Shown here piece after piece: positions 1-8,094 of a stretch of 64,000 bases of DNA. The notes under the pieces are model-generated. The model had not been told where the DNA came from. It worked only from the letters and a program-made list of their open reading frames with translations, and ran no database searches. The number at the start of each line of letters is the position of its first letter. The stretch's first letter is position 1. The DNA comes from Pseudomonas putida (GTDB lineage: Bacteria; Pseudomonadota; Gammaproteobacteria; Pseudomonadales; Pseudomonadaceae), in NCBI RefSeq assembly GCF_001976065.1, contig NZ_MNAH01000012.1:1-64000 (forward strand), read 5' to 3'. The translations under genes were made by a program, and so were the position numbers.

Positions 1-297
1 CAGTACGCGCGGGGCGTTGGCGTGGGTCTTGAACACGCCGACCGGCTTGCCGGATTGCACCAGCAGGGTCTCGTCGTCGTTCAGGTTGGTCAGGCTCTCG
101 ACGATCTTGTCGTAGCACTCCCAGTTACGCGCCGCCCGACCGATACCGCCATAAACCACCAGTTCCTTAGGGTTCTCGGCGACTTCAGGGTCGAGGTTGT
201 TCATCAGCATGCGCAGCGGCGCTTCGGTCAGCCAGCTCTTGGCGGTCAGCGTGTTACCGCGGGCAGCGCGGATTTCAACGTCACGAAATTTAGTCAC
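1..297 (-). CDS. hutU: Urocanate hydratase, N-terminal part (runs off the window start)
   Basis: Urocanate hydratase turns urocanate into imidazolonepropionate using NAD+, the second step of histidine breakdown, in the cytoplasm. Only the first 99 codons are present. They contain stretches characteristic of Hut[39 protein letters not shown] and [16 protein letters not shown] chose the GTG start at 297 because AGGAG lies 8 nt upstream and the protein then opens [14 protein letters not shown], as in other pseudomonad HutU proteins. The gene is preceded by a sigma-54 promoter and a HutC operator, so its expression should need an activator and be relieved by urocanate. The rest of the gene, and probably the other hut genes, lie outside the window. 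Confidence 0.95.
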   Translation of the reverse strand, partial: MTKFRDVEIRAARGNTLTAKSWLTEAPLRMLMNNLDPEVAENPKELVVYGGIGRAARNWECYDKIVESLTNLNDDETLLVQSGKPVGVFKTHANAPRVL

Positions 298-428
298 GAA
301 CAGAACTCCTCAGCAATCAATCCAAAACCAACCCAGGCAGTGGGCGAGCAAGCCAATGGGCATCAGTGCACACCGGCGAATCAGTGGACGATGGTCGAGT
401 CCTCGTGACTCATACGCATACGTCTTTA

Positions 429-442
429 CTTGTACATACAAG
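429..442. promoter_or_regulatory. HutC operator upstream of hutU
   Basis: The 14 bp inverted repeat CTTGTACATACAAG lies about 130 bp before the hutU start. Its core TGTA-N2-TACA is shared with the site between hutC and hutF. It covers the start point expected from the adjacent sigma-54 promoter, so a bound repressor would block initiation. This fits HutC, the urocanate-responsive GntR repressor encoded nearby; assignment to HutC is an inference from the motif and position. Confidence 0.75.
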
Positions 443-446
443 CATA

Positions 447-462
447 TGCAATCAAGCGGCCA
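447..462 (-). promoter_or_regulatory. Sigma-54 promoter of hutU
   Basis: Read on the minus strand, TGGCCGCTTGATTGCA has the GG-N10-GC arrangement of RpoN promoters (consensus TGGCAC-N5-TTGC). The GG is at 461-460 and the GC at 449-448, placing the start near 436, inside the HutC operator. RpoN dependence of hutU with CbrB/NtrC activation is established for P. fluorescens. The rest of the 440 bp gap holds a possible activator site (574-619) and a palindromic repeat (652-727), but no convincing gene. Confidence 0.72.
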
Positions 463-573
463 ACTTCTTGGATAGGCATTCAAGAAAAATCCTGAAAGGG
501 CTGGAGGGCGCCTGGAACAAGGGTTCTGGCGCAGATGAAAATTTACCGGAGGATTTTTGTGGCGAGGGAGTTT

Positions 574-619
574 TGTTACTTGAGCGTGGTTTTGCGCCAC
601 GCTGGGGCGTTCGGTAACA
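574..619. promoter_or_regulatory. Possible activator site: TGTTAC / GTAACA inverted pair
   Basis: TGTTAC (574-579) and GTAACA (614-619) form an inverted pair around a nested repeat GCGTGG (584-589) / CCACGC (597-602). The pair lies about 110-160 bp upstream of the hutU sigma-54 promoter, where enhancer-binding proteins usually sit. The half-sites resemble those I recall for CbrB, but the 34 bp spacing is wider than I recall for that factor. Tentative. Confidence 0.4.
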
Positions 620-651
620 AAGTGGTGCGCAATGGGGAACGTTTAAAAGCG

Positions 652-727
652 AAAGATCGCAGCCTTCGGAAACTCCTACATTAGGATGTGGTACATCCTG
701 CAGGAGCTGCCTAAGGCTGCGATCTTT
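652..727. repeat. Palindromic extragenic repeat (AAAGATCGCAGCC type)
   Basis: AAAGATCGCAGCCTTCGG at the left pairs with the complementary GGCTGCGATCTTT at the right, with an inner CTCCTACA / GGAG(C) pairing. It lies 13 bp beyond the hutD stop codon and may end the hutC-hutD transcript. A second copy of this family is at 13849-13905. Confidence 0.75.
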
Positions 728-740
728 TAAGGGTTTTGGA

Positions 741-1310
741 TCAGCGTGCGATCAGTTCGATCACGCAGCAGGCACTATTGCTGGAGACTTCCAGCAACCC
801 GATGTTACCGACCAGTTGCAGGCAATCATGACGACCGAGTTGCGAAGCACTGGTACCGACCTTCAGTTCCAGCGCATCGCTGATGCTGAACACCAGCACC
901 GTGCCCGCCGAACTGAAAAACCGCTGCTCGCCCGACAACCACTGCAACCGCGCGCTGTAACGCTGCGGCGAATAGATCAGGTTGAAATCGCGAATCGGCC
1001 CACCCAGCAATGTGCAGGAAACCTGGCTTTCACCACTGAAGGCAAACGGGTCCAGCGGTAACAGTGGTCGAGCGTCCTGGCCATCCACTGTCAGGGTCAT
1101 GCCGTCGCCCTGTAAAACGGTGATCACTCGCTCGTAACCGGCAAACGTGGAAAACCCACCCGACTCGCCGATGTCGGCAATCGACAGGCGCCAGCCAAAG
1201 CCATCCAGACCGGTGCCAGCATCGCGGGTGATTTCTTCGGTGCTGCCGCCGCCATTTTTCCACGGCATGCGCGGGTAATCCTTGGCGCGTAAAACTTTCA
1301 GCTCACTCAT
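741..1310 (-). CDS. hutD: HutD family protein
   Basis: HutD is a small cytoplasmic cupin-like protein, 189 aa here, that belongs to histidine utilisation loci. In P. fluorescens it has been proposed to set an upper limit on hut expression, possibly by binding a pathway intermediate. The sequence opens MSELKVLRAKDYPRMPWKNGGG and contains the W-K-N-G-G-G-S-T-E-E-I segment typical of the family. It is the second gene of a hutC-hutD unit: hutC ends 10 bp before the hutD start. A palindromic repeat follows the stop. Family assignment is firm; the exact biochemical role is not known. Confidence 0.92.
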   Translation of the reverse strand: MSELKVLRAKDYPRMPWKNGGGSTEEITRDAGTGLDGFGWRLSIADIGESGGFSTFAGYERVITVLQGDGMTLTVDGQDARPLLPLDPFAFSGESQVSCTLLGGPIRDFNLIYSPQRYSARLQWLSGEQRFFSSAGTVLVFSISDALELKVGTSASQLGRHDCLQLVGNIGLLEVSSNSACCVIELIAR

Positions 1311-1320
1311 TTATGGCTCT

Positions 1321-2070
1321 CTATTTATGGAACCGACCTTCCAGACGATGACGGGAACCGGGGTGGATCAAGCGAGCGGCGGTCACCGGCTGGCGGCCAG
1401 ACCAGGTTCGGCGACGGATCAGCAGGCACGGCTCGCCTTTTTCAATCTGCAGCAACTTGCATTCGGACGGCTCGGCCAGGATCGCCTCCACCACGTGCTC
1501 GCCTTCGGTTAGCGGCGCGACCTGGTTCAGGTAGGCGTACGGCGTTTGCAGGGTGAAGTCCTGCTTGAGGTAGTCGGGCGCCACCAGCGCGTTGACGAAA
1601 CGGTCTTCGATTTGCACCGGAATGTCGTTTTCGAAATGCACGATCAGCGAGTGGAACACTTTCTGGCCTTCGCGCATGTCCAGCGCCAGGGCACGCTCGG
1701 AGCCAGCGGCCTCTTCTTCAAGGGTGATCACCTTGCAGGTGTGGCGATGGCCACGGGAGGCGATTTCGTCGGCAATGTTGTGCACTTCGAACAGGGCGGA
1801 CTGGCTTTTTGGCTCGGCGACGAACGTGCCGACACCTTGCATGCGCACCAACAGACCGTCGGCGGTCATCTCGCGCAGGGCGCGGTTGATGGTCATGCGG
1901 CTGAAACCCAGCTGGCTGACCAGCTCGCTTTCCGACGGAACGCGGTAATGCGGCGGCCAGTTTCCACTGTCGATTTGCTGGGTGATCATCTGTTTGACGC
2001 GGGCGTACAAGGGCGCCGGACTGTCGCCCATGTTCGCGGCCAACGGAGAGACTGGAGGCGGAGTCGGCAC
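1321..2070 (-). CDS. hutC: Histidine utilisation repressor, GntR family
   Basis: HutC represses the hut genes and is released by urocanate. The 249 aa protein has an N-terminal winged helix-turn-helix (about residues 18-85, with the GntR pattern YRVPSESELVSQLGFSRMT) followed by a C-terminal UTRA ligand domain (about 105-240). The start is a GTG at 2070 with AGGA upstream. It is divergent from hutF, and the 107 bp between them carries an operator-like palindrome, so HutC probably controls both itself and hutF. It is followed 10 bp later by hutD. Confidence 0.95.
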   Translation of the reverse strand: MPTPPPVSPLAANMGDSPAPLYARVKQMITQQIDSGNWPPHYRVPSESELVSQLGFSRMTINRALREMTADGLLVRMQGVGTFVAEPKSQSALFEVHNIADEIASRGHRHTCKVITLEEEAAGSERALALDMREGQKVFHSLIVHFENDIPVQIEDRFVNALVAPDYLKQDFTLQTPYAYLNQVAPLTEGEHVVEAILAEPSECKLLQIEKGEPCLLIRRRTWSGRQPVTAARLIHPGSRHRLEGRFHK

Positions 2071-2135
2071 GGTTATTCCTTGGTCGTTAAGTGAATATCG
2101 CTAGCTTGCCGGAGTTTACCGGGCAGGCAAACGTC

Positions 2136-2151
2136 TGTATATGTATATACA
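2136..2151. promoter_or_regulatory. HutC operator between hutC and hutF
   Basis: TGTATATGTATATACA contains the palindrome TGTATATACA (2142-2151), which fits both the GT-N-TA-N-AC rule for HutC-subfamily GntR regulators and the TGTA-N2-TACA core of the site at 429-442. It lies 27 bp before hutF and about 65 bp before hutC, placed to control both directions. Confidence 0.72.
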
Positions 2152-2177
2152 AATAACACACGATGGGGTGCTGAACC

Positions 2178-3542
2178 ATGTCCGCCTTCTTTGCCGAACG
2201 CGCGCTGCTGCCTAACGGATGGGCCAACAATGTACGTCTTGAGGTCAACGCCGACGGCGTCTTGACTCATATCCAGGCCGATTCCCATGCAGATGGCGCC
2301 GAACGGTTGAGCGGTCCACTGCTGCCGGGCATGCCGAACCTGCACTCCCACGCGTTCCAGCGGGCCATGGCCGGGCTGGCCGAAGTGGCGGGCAACCCGA
2401 ACGACAGTTTCTGGACCTGGCGCGATTTGATGTATCGCCTCGTCGGAAAAATCAGTCCGGAGCAACTGGGCGTCATCGCCCGTCAGCTGTACATCGAAAT
2501 GCTCAAGGCCGGCTACACCTCGGTTGCGGAATTTCATTATGTGCATCACGACACCACTGGCCAGCCTTACGCAGATCCAGCCGAACTGGCCCTGCGTATC
2601 AGCCAGGCAGCGAGTTCCGCGGGTATCGGCTTGACCCTGTTGCCGGTGCTCTACAGCCACGCCGGTTTCGGCGGTCAAACGCCGAACGACGGTCAACGCC
2701 GTTTTATCAACAGCACTGAAAACTACCTCAAGCTGCAATCGCGCCTGCAGCCGATACTGGCGCAGCAACCGGCGCAGTCCCTGGGTTTGTGTTTCCACTC
2801 TTTGCGCGCGGTCACGCCGCAACAGATCAGTGAGGTGCTGGCGGCCAGCGACAAGCAATGCCCCGTGCACATCCACATTGCCGAACAGCAGAAGGAAGTG
2901 GACGACTGCCTGAGCTGGAGCGGTCGTCGCCCGCTGCAATGGCTGTACGAAAATGTCGACGTCGACCAACGCTGGTGCCTGGTCCACGCCACCCACGCCA
3001 ACCCGGAAGAAGTCACGTCGATGGCCAAGAGCCGCGCCATCGCCGGTTTGTGCCTGACCACCGAGGCCAACCTGGGCGACGGGATTTTCCCGGCCGTGGA
3101 CTTCCTCGCCCAGGGCGGGCGCATGGGCATCGGCTCCGACAGCCATGTATCACTGAGCGTGGTGGAAGAGTTGCGCTGGCTGGAATACGGCCAGCGTCTG
3201 CGTGATCAACGGCGCAATCGCCTGTATGGCGCGGACCAGCCGATGGTCGGCCGCACGCTGTTTGACGCGGCGCTGGACGGCGGCGCCCAGGCCCTGGGGC
3301 AACCGATCGGCGCACTGGAAGTTGGCAAGCGTGCCGATTGGCTGGTGCTGGACGGCAACGATCCGTACCTGGCGACCGCCAGTGGTGACGGGATTCTCAA
3401 TCGTTGGTTGTTCGCCGGTGGCGATCGTCAGGTGCGCGATGTGCTGGTCAATGGCCAGTGGGTCGTGCGTGACGGGCGGCATGCCGGGGAAGAGGAAAGC
3501 AATCGCGCCTTCACGCAGGTCCTGCGCGAACTCCTGGGCTGA
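2178..3542 (+). CDS. hutF: Formimidoylglutamate deiminase
   Basis: HutF hydrolyses N-formimino-L-glutamate to N-formyl-L-glutamate and ammonia, the entry to the five-step branch of histidine degradation used by pseudomonads. The 454 aa protein is an amidohydrolase-superfamily TIM barrel: metal ligands are in NLHSHAFQRAMAG (about residue 55), HIHIAEQ (about 230), a later His in LVHATHA, and the Asp of GIGSDSHVS (about 320). The family's usual length is about 450. It is divergent from hutC and shares its operator. A palindromic repeat follows the stop. Confidence 0.95.
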   Translation: MSAFFAERALLPNGWANNVRLEVNADGVLTHIQADSHADGAERLSGPLLPGMPNLHSHAFQRAMAGLAEVAGNPNDSFWTWRDLMYRLVGKISPEQLGVIARQLYIEMLKAGYTSVAEFHYVHHDTTGQPYADPAELALRISQAASSAGIGLTLLPVLYSHAGFGGQTPNDGQRRFINSTENYLKLQSRLQPILAQQPAQSLGLCFHSLRAVTPQQISEVLAASDKQCPVHIHIAEQQKEVDDCLSWSGRRPLQWLYENVDVDQRWCLVHATHANPEEVTSMAKSRAIAGLCLTTEANLGDGIFPAVDFLAQGGRMGIGSDSHVSLSVVEELRWLEYGQRLRDQRRNRLYGADQPMVGRTLFDAALDGGAQALGQPIGALEVGKRADWLVLDGNDPYLATASGDGILNRWLFAGGDRQVRDVLVNGQWVVRDGRHAGEEESNRAFTQVLRELLG

Positions 3543-3554
3543 CCCAAAACACAA

Positions 3555-3644
3555 TGTGGGAGCGGGCTTGCTCGCGAAGAGGGCGTGTCAGTCAATAGAT
3601 TTGTTGACTGATACACCGCTTTCGCGAGCAAGCCCGCTCCCACA
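3555..3644. repeat. REPIN-type inverted pair (GTGGGAGCGGGCTTGCTCGCGAA)
   Basis: TGTGGGAGCGGGCTTGCTCG on the left is matched by its complement at 3619-3644, with an inner GTCAGTCAA / TTGACTGAT pairing. The pair sits between the convergent hutF and lipocalin genes. Related copies with diverged centres occur at 25882, 27301 and 30318. Confidence 0.88.
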
Positions 3645-3662
3645 TTGGTTATGCGCTAGTCG

Positions 3663-4232
3663 TTAGTTCGAGGTCTTGGCCATCTGCGTATCCGACGCCC
3701 GCCAGATCAGCCGCGTGGTGTCATACCCCTGCTGACGCGCCTTGCTCAGCAATTCTTCACGCACTACGCCATTGACGGTAGGGGTGCGCGACAACAGCCA
3801 CAGGTAACGACGGCTCGGATCGCCAACGATGGCTGTCTTGTAATCATCGCTGACGTACAACACCCAGTATTCGCCCTTCGCCACACCTGGAATCAGCCTG
3901 GAAAACCAGGTATCGAATTCGACCCACAATTTGTCGCTCTTGCCTGGCACTTGCGGATACGCCGTGCCCTTGACCTCTTCCCATTGCCACTGCGCCGTCA
4001 GGCAGCGATTCAACACCGCGACGTTACCGTCCGGCTTGAGCGTGTAATGGGCTTCGGATTGCGCGCAGTCGCGCTGGAAATACATCGGCAAGCGCGCCAA
4101 CTCGTACCAGGTACCTTGATAGCGCTTGAGATTGACACTGTTGACGGTCTTGGGCGCCAACGGATCCTGGCCAGAACTGGCACAGCCGGCCAATACCAGG
4201 CCGGCAAAAAGCATGATCAATAACCGCTTCAT
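3663..4232 (-). CDS. blc: Lipocalin family outer-membrane lipoprotein (Blc-like)
   Basis: A bacterial lipocalin that binds fatty acids or lysophospholipids at the outer membrane. The 189 aa precursor has a lipoprotein signal ending LVLAGC (Cys 16), then the lipocalin GTWYELAR motif (about residues 40-50) and the conserved D-x-x-Y-K-T-A-I-V-G and SRTP segments near the end. Length matches E. coli Blc (about 177). A good ribosome site (GGGAG, 8 nt) precedes the ATG at 4232. The gene upstream on the same strand, also a lipoprotein, is 31 bp away, so the two may be co-transcribed. Confidence 0.9.
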   Translation of the reverse strand: MKRLLIMLFAGLVLAGCASSGQDPLAPKTVNSVNLKRYQGTWYELARLPMYFQRDCAQSEAHYTLKPDGNVAVLNRCLTAQWQWEEVKGTAYPQVPGKSDKLWVEFDTWFSRLIPGVAKGEYWVLYVSDDYKTAIVGDPSRRYLWLLSRTPTVNGVVREELLSKARQQGYDTTRLIWRASDTQMAKTSN

Positions 4233-4263
4233 TGTTTTTCTCCCGTGGGCGCGTGGCCCCGGT

Positions 4264-4518
4264 TTACTTCAGGCCTTGGCCGGAAAACATCAACACTTTG
4301 TCACCGGCGAACTGCACGCTGATAAAGCTATTCTTGTCGCCCCATGTGCAACTGGACATGCCGAGCGCGCCTGAGCAATCGGCGGGTTTGCCCAACAGAG
4401 ACTCAACCTCGGCCTTGGCCATTCCTGACGACAGCTTCGAGTAGTTTTCCTGGTTGACCTTGCTGCACGCAGCCAACAACACGCAAAACGACAGCAGGGC
4501 GATGGATCGCAGCGACAT
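4264..4518 (-). CDS. Small lipoprotein with a BamE/SmpA-like fold
   Basis: An 84 aa precursor beginning MSLRSIALLSFCVLLAAC; the lipobox LLAAC gives a mature lipidated protein of about 68 aa. The segment YSKLSSGMAKAEVESLLGKPADC looks like the conserved part of the SmpA/OmlA (BamE) and DUF3862 small lipoproteins. I chose the ATG at 4518 rather than one 13 codons upstream because GGAG lies 6 nt before it and the signal peptide then starts correctly. It is 31 bp upstream of the lipocalin gene. Specific role unknown; two further Cys residues could form a disulphide. Confidence 0.75.
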   Translation of the reverse strand: MSLRSIALLSFCVLLAACSKVNQENYSKLSSGMAKAEVESLLGKPADCSGALGMSSCTWGDKNSFISVQFAGDKVLMFSGQGLK

Positions 4519-4798
4519 GTAAAACTCCACGGACGAAGGGATTGGCATGACTGCCAAGCTGAACCTTAGAAGAGAAAACCCCTGTCTGGTTCCCTGCCCG
4601 ACAGGCTATTTGTCAGGCCGCTCGTCTACCTGTGCGCAAATTATCAAGCACCTTGTTCGGCTATCGGGTATTTCGTCGTTTTTTGCACAAAGCGCCTAAT
4701 CTTTGGCGCCGTCCAGTCGACATACATGCAACGCAATGCCACGTCCGTGGCACTTGCCTCCCCTTTTGTTGACCCGATCTCCTGCGGTAGCTCATCCA

Positions 4799-6691
4799 AT
4801 GACCAGAAACATGAAATTCAGCCACAAGATCCTGTTGGCTGCCGCACTCGTGGTGGCCGTCGCATTCGCTTGTTTCATCCTGTTCAACGACTATCGCCAG
4901 CGTCAGACCTTGCGTAGCAGCACCGAAGCCTCGATGCAGGAGCTTGGCAGCCTGACCACCAGCAACATCCAGACCTGGCTGGAAAGCCGCATGCAGTTGC
5001 TGCAGTCAATGGCCCAGCAAGTCAGCGCCGACGGCAATGCCCCTGCCAGCCTGAAGCGGATCATCGACCTGCCCGCCTACACCGGGAATTTCCAGCTGAG
5101 TTACTTCGGTGGCGCCGATGGCGTGATGTTCTCGGTCCCGGCGGGCAATCGTGCTTCAGATTACGACCCCCGTGCCCGCGGTTGGTACAAGGCTGCCAAC
5201 AGCGCGCAACAGACCGTCGTCACCGAACCGTACATCGCCGCCTCCTCCGGCAAACTGGTGATCACCGTTGCCACACCGGTTCAACGCCAGGGCCAGATGA
5301 TTGGTGTTGCCGGCGCTGACATCGACCTGTCCAGCGTCAGTGCGATCATCAACTCGCTGAACTTCGGCGGCCACGGCCACGCCTTTATCGTGGGCGCCGA
5401 CGGCAAGATCCTGATTCACCCGGACAGCAAATGGGTGCTGAAAAACCTGACCGACGCTTACCCCAATGGCGCGCCGAAAGTCAGCCCGGGCATGAAAGAA
5501 GTCGAGATCGACGGCAAAAACCAGTTCATCTCCTTCACCCACGTCAACGGCGTGCCGTCCGCAGACTGGTACGTTGCACTGGTGCTGGATCAAGACACCG
5601 CGTTCTCGATGCTGAGCGAATTCCGCACCTCGGCGATCATTGCCATGGTGATTGCAGTGGTGATCATCATCACGTTGCTGGGCATGTTGATCAGCTTCCT
5701 GATGCAGCCGCTGCTGACCATGGGCCGAGCCATGCACGACATCGCCGAAGGCGAAGGTGACCTGACCAAACGCCTGACCATCCACGGCCATGACGAGTTC
5801 GGCGCACTGGGGCTGTCGTTCAACCGTTTCGTCGAACGCATTCACACGTCGATCAGCGAAGTGTCCTCGGCCACGGGCCAGGTCAACGAAGTAGCCCTGC
5901 GCGTTGTCGCCGCGTCCAACTCGTCGATGTTCAATTCCGACCAGCAAGCCTCGCGCACCAGCAGTGTGGCCGCGGCGATCAACCAACTCGGTGCCGCCGC
6001 CCAGGAAATCGCCCAGAACGCCGCCCTCGCGTCGCAGCATTCGAGCGATGCGCGCACGCTGGCCGAAGAAGGTCAGCAGGTTGTGGATAAAACCATTTCG
6101 GCAATGCACCAGCTGTCGGCAAAGATCAGCGACTCGTGCGGCAACATCGAGACACTCAACAGCAACACCGTCAACATCGGGCAGATCCTGGAGGTAATCA
6201 CCAGTATCTCCCAGCAGACCAACCTGCTGGCGCTCAATGCGGCGATCGAGGCCGCACGGGCCGGTGAAGCCGGTCGTGGTTTTGCGGTGGTTGCCGACGA
6301 AGTGCGCAACCTCGCCCACCGCACCCAGGACTCGGCGCAGCAAGTGCAGAAGATGATCGAGGAGCTGCAAGTCGGCGCCCGGGAGGCGGTCACCATCATG
6401 ACCGACAGCCAGCGCCAGAGCGAAAGCAGCGTCGGTATCGCCAACCAGGCCGGCGAGCGCCTGGGCAGCGTGACCCAGCGCATCGGCGAAATCGACGGCA
6501 TGAACCAGTCCGTGGCGACGGCGACGGAAGAACAAACGGCCGTGGTGGAATCGATCAACGTCGACATCACCGAGATCAACACGTTGAACCAGGAAGGCGT
6601 GGAAAACCTGCAGTCGACCTTGCGCGCGTGTGCCGATCTTGAGCAGCAGGCGGCGCGGTTGAAGCAGTTGGTGGGTAGTTTCAGGATCTAA
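4799..6691 (+). CDS. Methyl-accepting chemotaxis protein with dCache domain (amino-acid receptor type)
   Basis: An inner-membrane chemoreceptor. Using the ATG at 4799 it has 630 aa, the size of the PctA/PctB/PctC amino acid receptors. Order: first membrane helix (about 13-33), periplasmic double-Cache domain (about 40-275), second helix (about 280-305), HAMP (about 305-360) and a cytoplasmic signalling domain with the conserved hairpin tip ([19 protein letters not shown]). The Cache domain has the [11 protein letters not shown] pattern and a later GADIDL, residues that mark amino-acid-binding dCache domains, so an amino acid ligand is likely. A longer reading from a TTG at 4703 would add a non-signal N-terminus and is less likely. 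No C-terminal CheR-binding pentapeptide is seen. Confidence 0.9.
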   Translation: MTRNMKFSHKILLAAALVVAVAFACFILFNDYRQRQTLRSSTEASMQELGSLTTSNIQTWLESRMQLLQSMAQQVSADGNAPASLKRIIDLPAYTGNFQLSYFGGADGVMFSVPAGNRASDYDPRARGWYKAANSAQQTVVTEPYIAASSGKLVITVATPVQRQGQMIGVAGADIDLSSVSAIINSLNFGGHGHAFIVGADGKILIHPDSKWVLKNLTDAYPNGAPKVSPGMKEVEIDGKNQFISFTHVNGVPSADWYVALVLDQDTAFSMLSEFRTSAIIAMVIAVVIIITLLGMLISFLMQPLLTMGRAMHDIAEGEGDLTKRLTIHGHDEFGALGLSFNRFVERIHTSISEVSSATGQVNEVALRVVAASNSSMFNSDQQASRTSSVAAAINQLGAAAQEIAQNAALASQHSSDARTLAEEGQQVVDKTISAMHQLSAKISDSCGNIETLNSNTVNIGQILEVITSISQQTNLLALNAAIEAARAGEAGRGFAVVADEVRNLAHRTQDSAQQVQKMIEELQVGAREAVTIMTDSQRQSESSVGIANQAGERLGSVTQRIGEIDGMNQSVATATEEQTAVVESINVDITEINTLNQEGVENLQSTLRACADLEQQAARLKQLVGSFRI

Positions 6692-6708
6692 GGCGCTCTC
6701 ACCGGCCC

Positions 6709-6780
6709 CTTCGCTGGCAAGCCAGCTCCTACAGTGATCTGCGGCGCGCATAGATCCTTGTAGGAGCCTGCTGGCGATGA
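6709..6780. repeat. Palindromic repeat (CTTCGCTGGCAAGCCAGCTCCTACA type)
   Basis: CTTCGCTGGCAAGCCAGCTC at the left pairs imperfectly with TGTAGGAGCCTGCTGGCGA at the right. It follows the chemoreceptor gene. Better-matched members of the same family are at 17117-17186 and 39382-39460. Confidence 0.7.
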
Positions 6781-6819
6781 CCGCATCCGTAACGCTGATG
6801 AATCATCGGTCAGCCCACA

Positions 6820-6855
6820 CTGACATAAGACTGAATAAAGACTAAACTCGGTCTT
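6820..6855 (+). promoter_or_regulatory. Promoter and operator of the toxin-antitoxin pair
   Basis: CTGACA (6820-6825), a 17 bp spacer and TAAACT (6843-6848) form a sigma-70 promoter. The inverted repeat AAGAC-N8-GTCTT (6838-6855) overlaps the -10, and AAGACT is repeated directly at 6827 and 6838. Such an arrangement is what autorepression by the antitoxin or its complex would need; binding itself is inferred. Confidence 0.62.
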
Positions 6856-6879
6856 ACTCATTCGGACGGGAGCCCCGCC

Positions 6880-7152
6880 ATGAAGCTTTCATCCCAAATC
6901 AAGCCAATCAGCTATTTGAAAAGTCATACCGCGGAAATCGTCAAAACACTCACAGAAAGCCGCGAGCCATTGGTAATTACTCAAAACGGTGAAGCGAAGC
7001 TTGTGGTCATGGACGTAAAAAGCTTTGAAGAGCTGGAAGATACAATGGCTCTGTTAAAGCTTCTTGCCATGGGCAATCGTGAAATTGAGGAAGGCAAGTT
7101 TCGCGATGCCGAGGATGTTTTCGCTGACATGGACAGGGCTGACCACCCATGA
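6880..7152 (+). CDS. Antitoxin, Phd/YefM family
   Basis: A 90 aa protein with the Phd/YefM pattern: an N-terminal DNA-binding part (KPISYLKSHTAEIVKTLTESREPLVITQNGEAKLVVM, read in two pieces) and an acidic, probably disordered C-terminus (EEGKFRDAEDVFADMDR) that would wrap the toxin. It should neutralise the toxin encoded next and repress the shared promoter. Its stop overlaps the toxin start by 4 bp (ATGA), the usual coupled arrangement. The pair has lower GC and more AT-rich codons than its neighbours, suggesting acquisition by transfer. Confidence 0.88.
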   Translation: MKLSSQIKPISYLKSHTAEIVKTLTESREPLVITQNGEAKLVVMDVKSFEELEDTMALLKLLAMGNREIEEGKFRDAEDVFADMDRADHP

Positions 7153-7481
7153 GTTCAAAGGTCGTCATTCTTCAGTCCGCAGAAACAGACTTGAAAGAAC
7201 TTCGCTCCTGTCTCATTAAAAATTTCTCAAACCAAACCTGGCAAAGCACTTACTCCAGCCTGAAGGCGGCCATCCGCCATTTGGGGGAGCAGCCCTATAC
7301 AGGGTCCATACCGGAAGAAATCGAAAAGCTGAACCTCAGCCAGTATCGACAGATCCTTTCAGGAATGAACAGAGTCATTTATGAGGTTCGTGAACAGACA
7401 GTCTTCGTCCATATCATTGCCGATACGCGAAAAAGCCTGCCAGCATTACTGATGAAGCGGTTGCTTCAAGGCAATCCTTAG
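7149..7481 (+). CDS. Toxin, RelE/ParE superfamily
   Basis: A 110 aa protein of the RelE/ParE fold: an N-terminal helix pair (VVILQSAETDLKELRSCL...), a middle P-Y-T-G-S-I-P-E-E segment and a C-terminal strand pair ending in YRQILSGMNRVIYEV and VFVHIIADTRKSLPALL. The QILSGMNRVIYEV part resembles the strand bearing the active or gyrase-contact residues in this superfamily. Whether it cuts ribosome-bound mRNA (RelE-like) or poisons gyrase (ParE-like) cannot be decided by eye. It overlaps the antitoxin gene by 4 bp and follows it in the same unit. Confidence 0.85.
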   Translation: MSSKVVILQSAETDLKELRSCLIKNFSNQTWQSTYSSLKAAIRHLGEQPYTGSIPEEIEKLNLSQYRQILSGMNRVIYEVREQTVFVHIIADTRKSLPALLMKRLLQGNP

Positions 7482-7488
7482 GCAGCGC

Positions 7489-8091
7489 TTAAAAGCGCGA
7501 CCCGGGTTTGCATAGAAACACCAATTCCTCAGCCGTACTCTCGCGCCCCAACACCGCATTGCGATGCGGAAACCGTCCAAACTGCGCGATCACTTTCTGA
7601 TGCCGCTCGGCAAAATCCAGGTAATCGGCAAACAACGGCCGATCAGTCTCCGGTTGTTGCGCCACCAGCTCGATGTAACGCGAGACGCCTTCGTTCTGCA
7701 CCGCGAGGTTCTCGCTGTGCTCGAACACCAGGTAGATGAACACTTGCTGGATCGGGGATAGTTGCCTATCGAAATCCGCGGCAATGCCCTGGGCGACCAG
7801 CTTCTGGGCACGCAAGTCACCGGAAAAGGCTTTGGGGGTGTCGCGAAAGATCATGCGCGGGAGTTGATCGAGTAACAGCACCAGTGCCAGCCAACCTTCG
7901 GGACGTTGCATCCACTCGGTCAATCCGCCGGTCAGTGCCTGCTCGACCTGGTCCCCGAAACGCTCTCGCGCCTCGAGGTCCTGGCTGTCACGCTTGCCGA
8001 ACCACAACTTGCCCCGGTCAGCCGCGATTGCCCTGGCTGTTTCGGCTGTACCGAACCACCAATCGAGCAACGGCTGCCAAGGCGCGTCCAT
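7489..8091 (-). CDS. DUF924 family protein
   Basis: A 200 aa soluble protein of the DUF924 family, which has an all-helical, TPR-like fold and no settled function. Diagnostic segments are LDWWFG near the start, LLLDQLPRMIFRDTPKAFSGD (shortened here to its core DQLPRMIFR) in the middle, and FGRFPHRNAVLGRESTAEE near the end. It lies 3 bp after the fbp stop on the same strand, so it is probably translated from the fbp transcript. It converges with the toxin gene, leaving 7 bp between the stops. Confidence 0.85.
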   Translation of the reverse strand: MDAPWQPLLDWWFGTAETARAIAADRGKLWFGKRDSQDLEARERFGDQVEQALTGGLTEWMQRPEGWLALVLLLDQLPRMIFRDTPKAFSGDLRAQKLVAQGIAADFDRQLSPIQQVFIYLVFEHSENLAVQNEGVSRYIELVAQQPETDRPLFADYLDFAERHQKVIAQFGRFPHRNAVLGRESTAEELVFLCKPGSRF

Positions 8092-8094
8092 GGT

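Noticed and set aside
310-600. Minus-strand frame of 96 codons between hutD and hutU
   Set aside because: It covers the sigma-54 promoter and HutC operator, lacks a ribosome site and has no recognisable domain.
4703-4798. N-terminal extension of the chemoreceptor from a TTG codon
   Set aside because: The extra 32 residues are polar and Pro-rich, and would displace the membrane anchor; the ATG at 4799 gives the family length.
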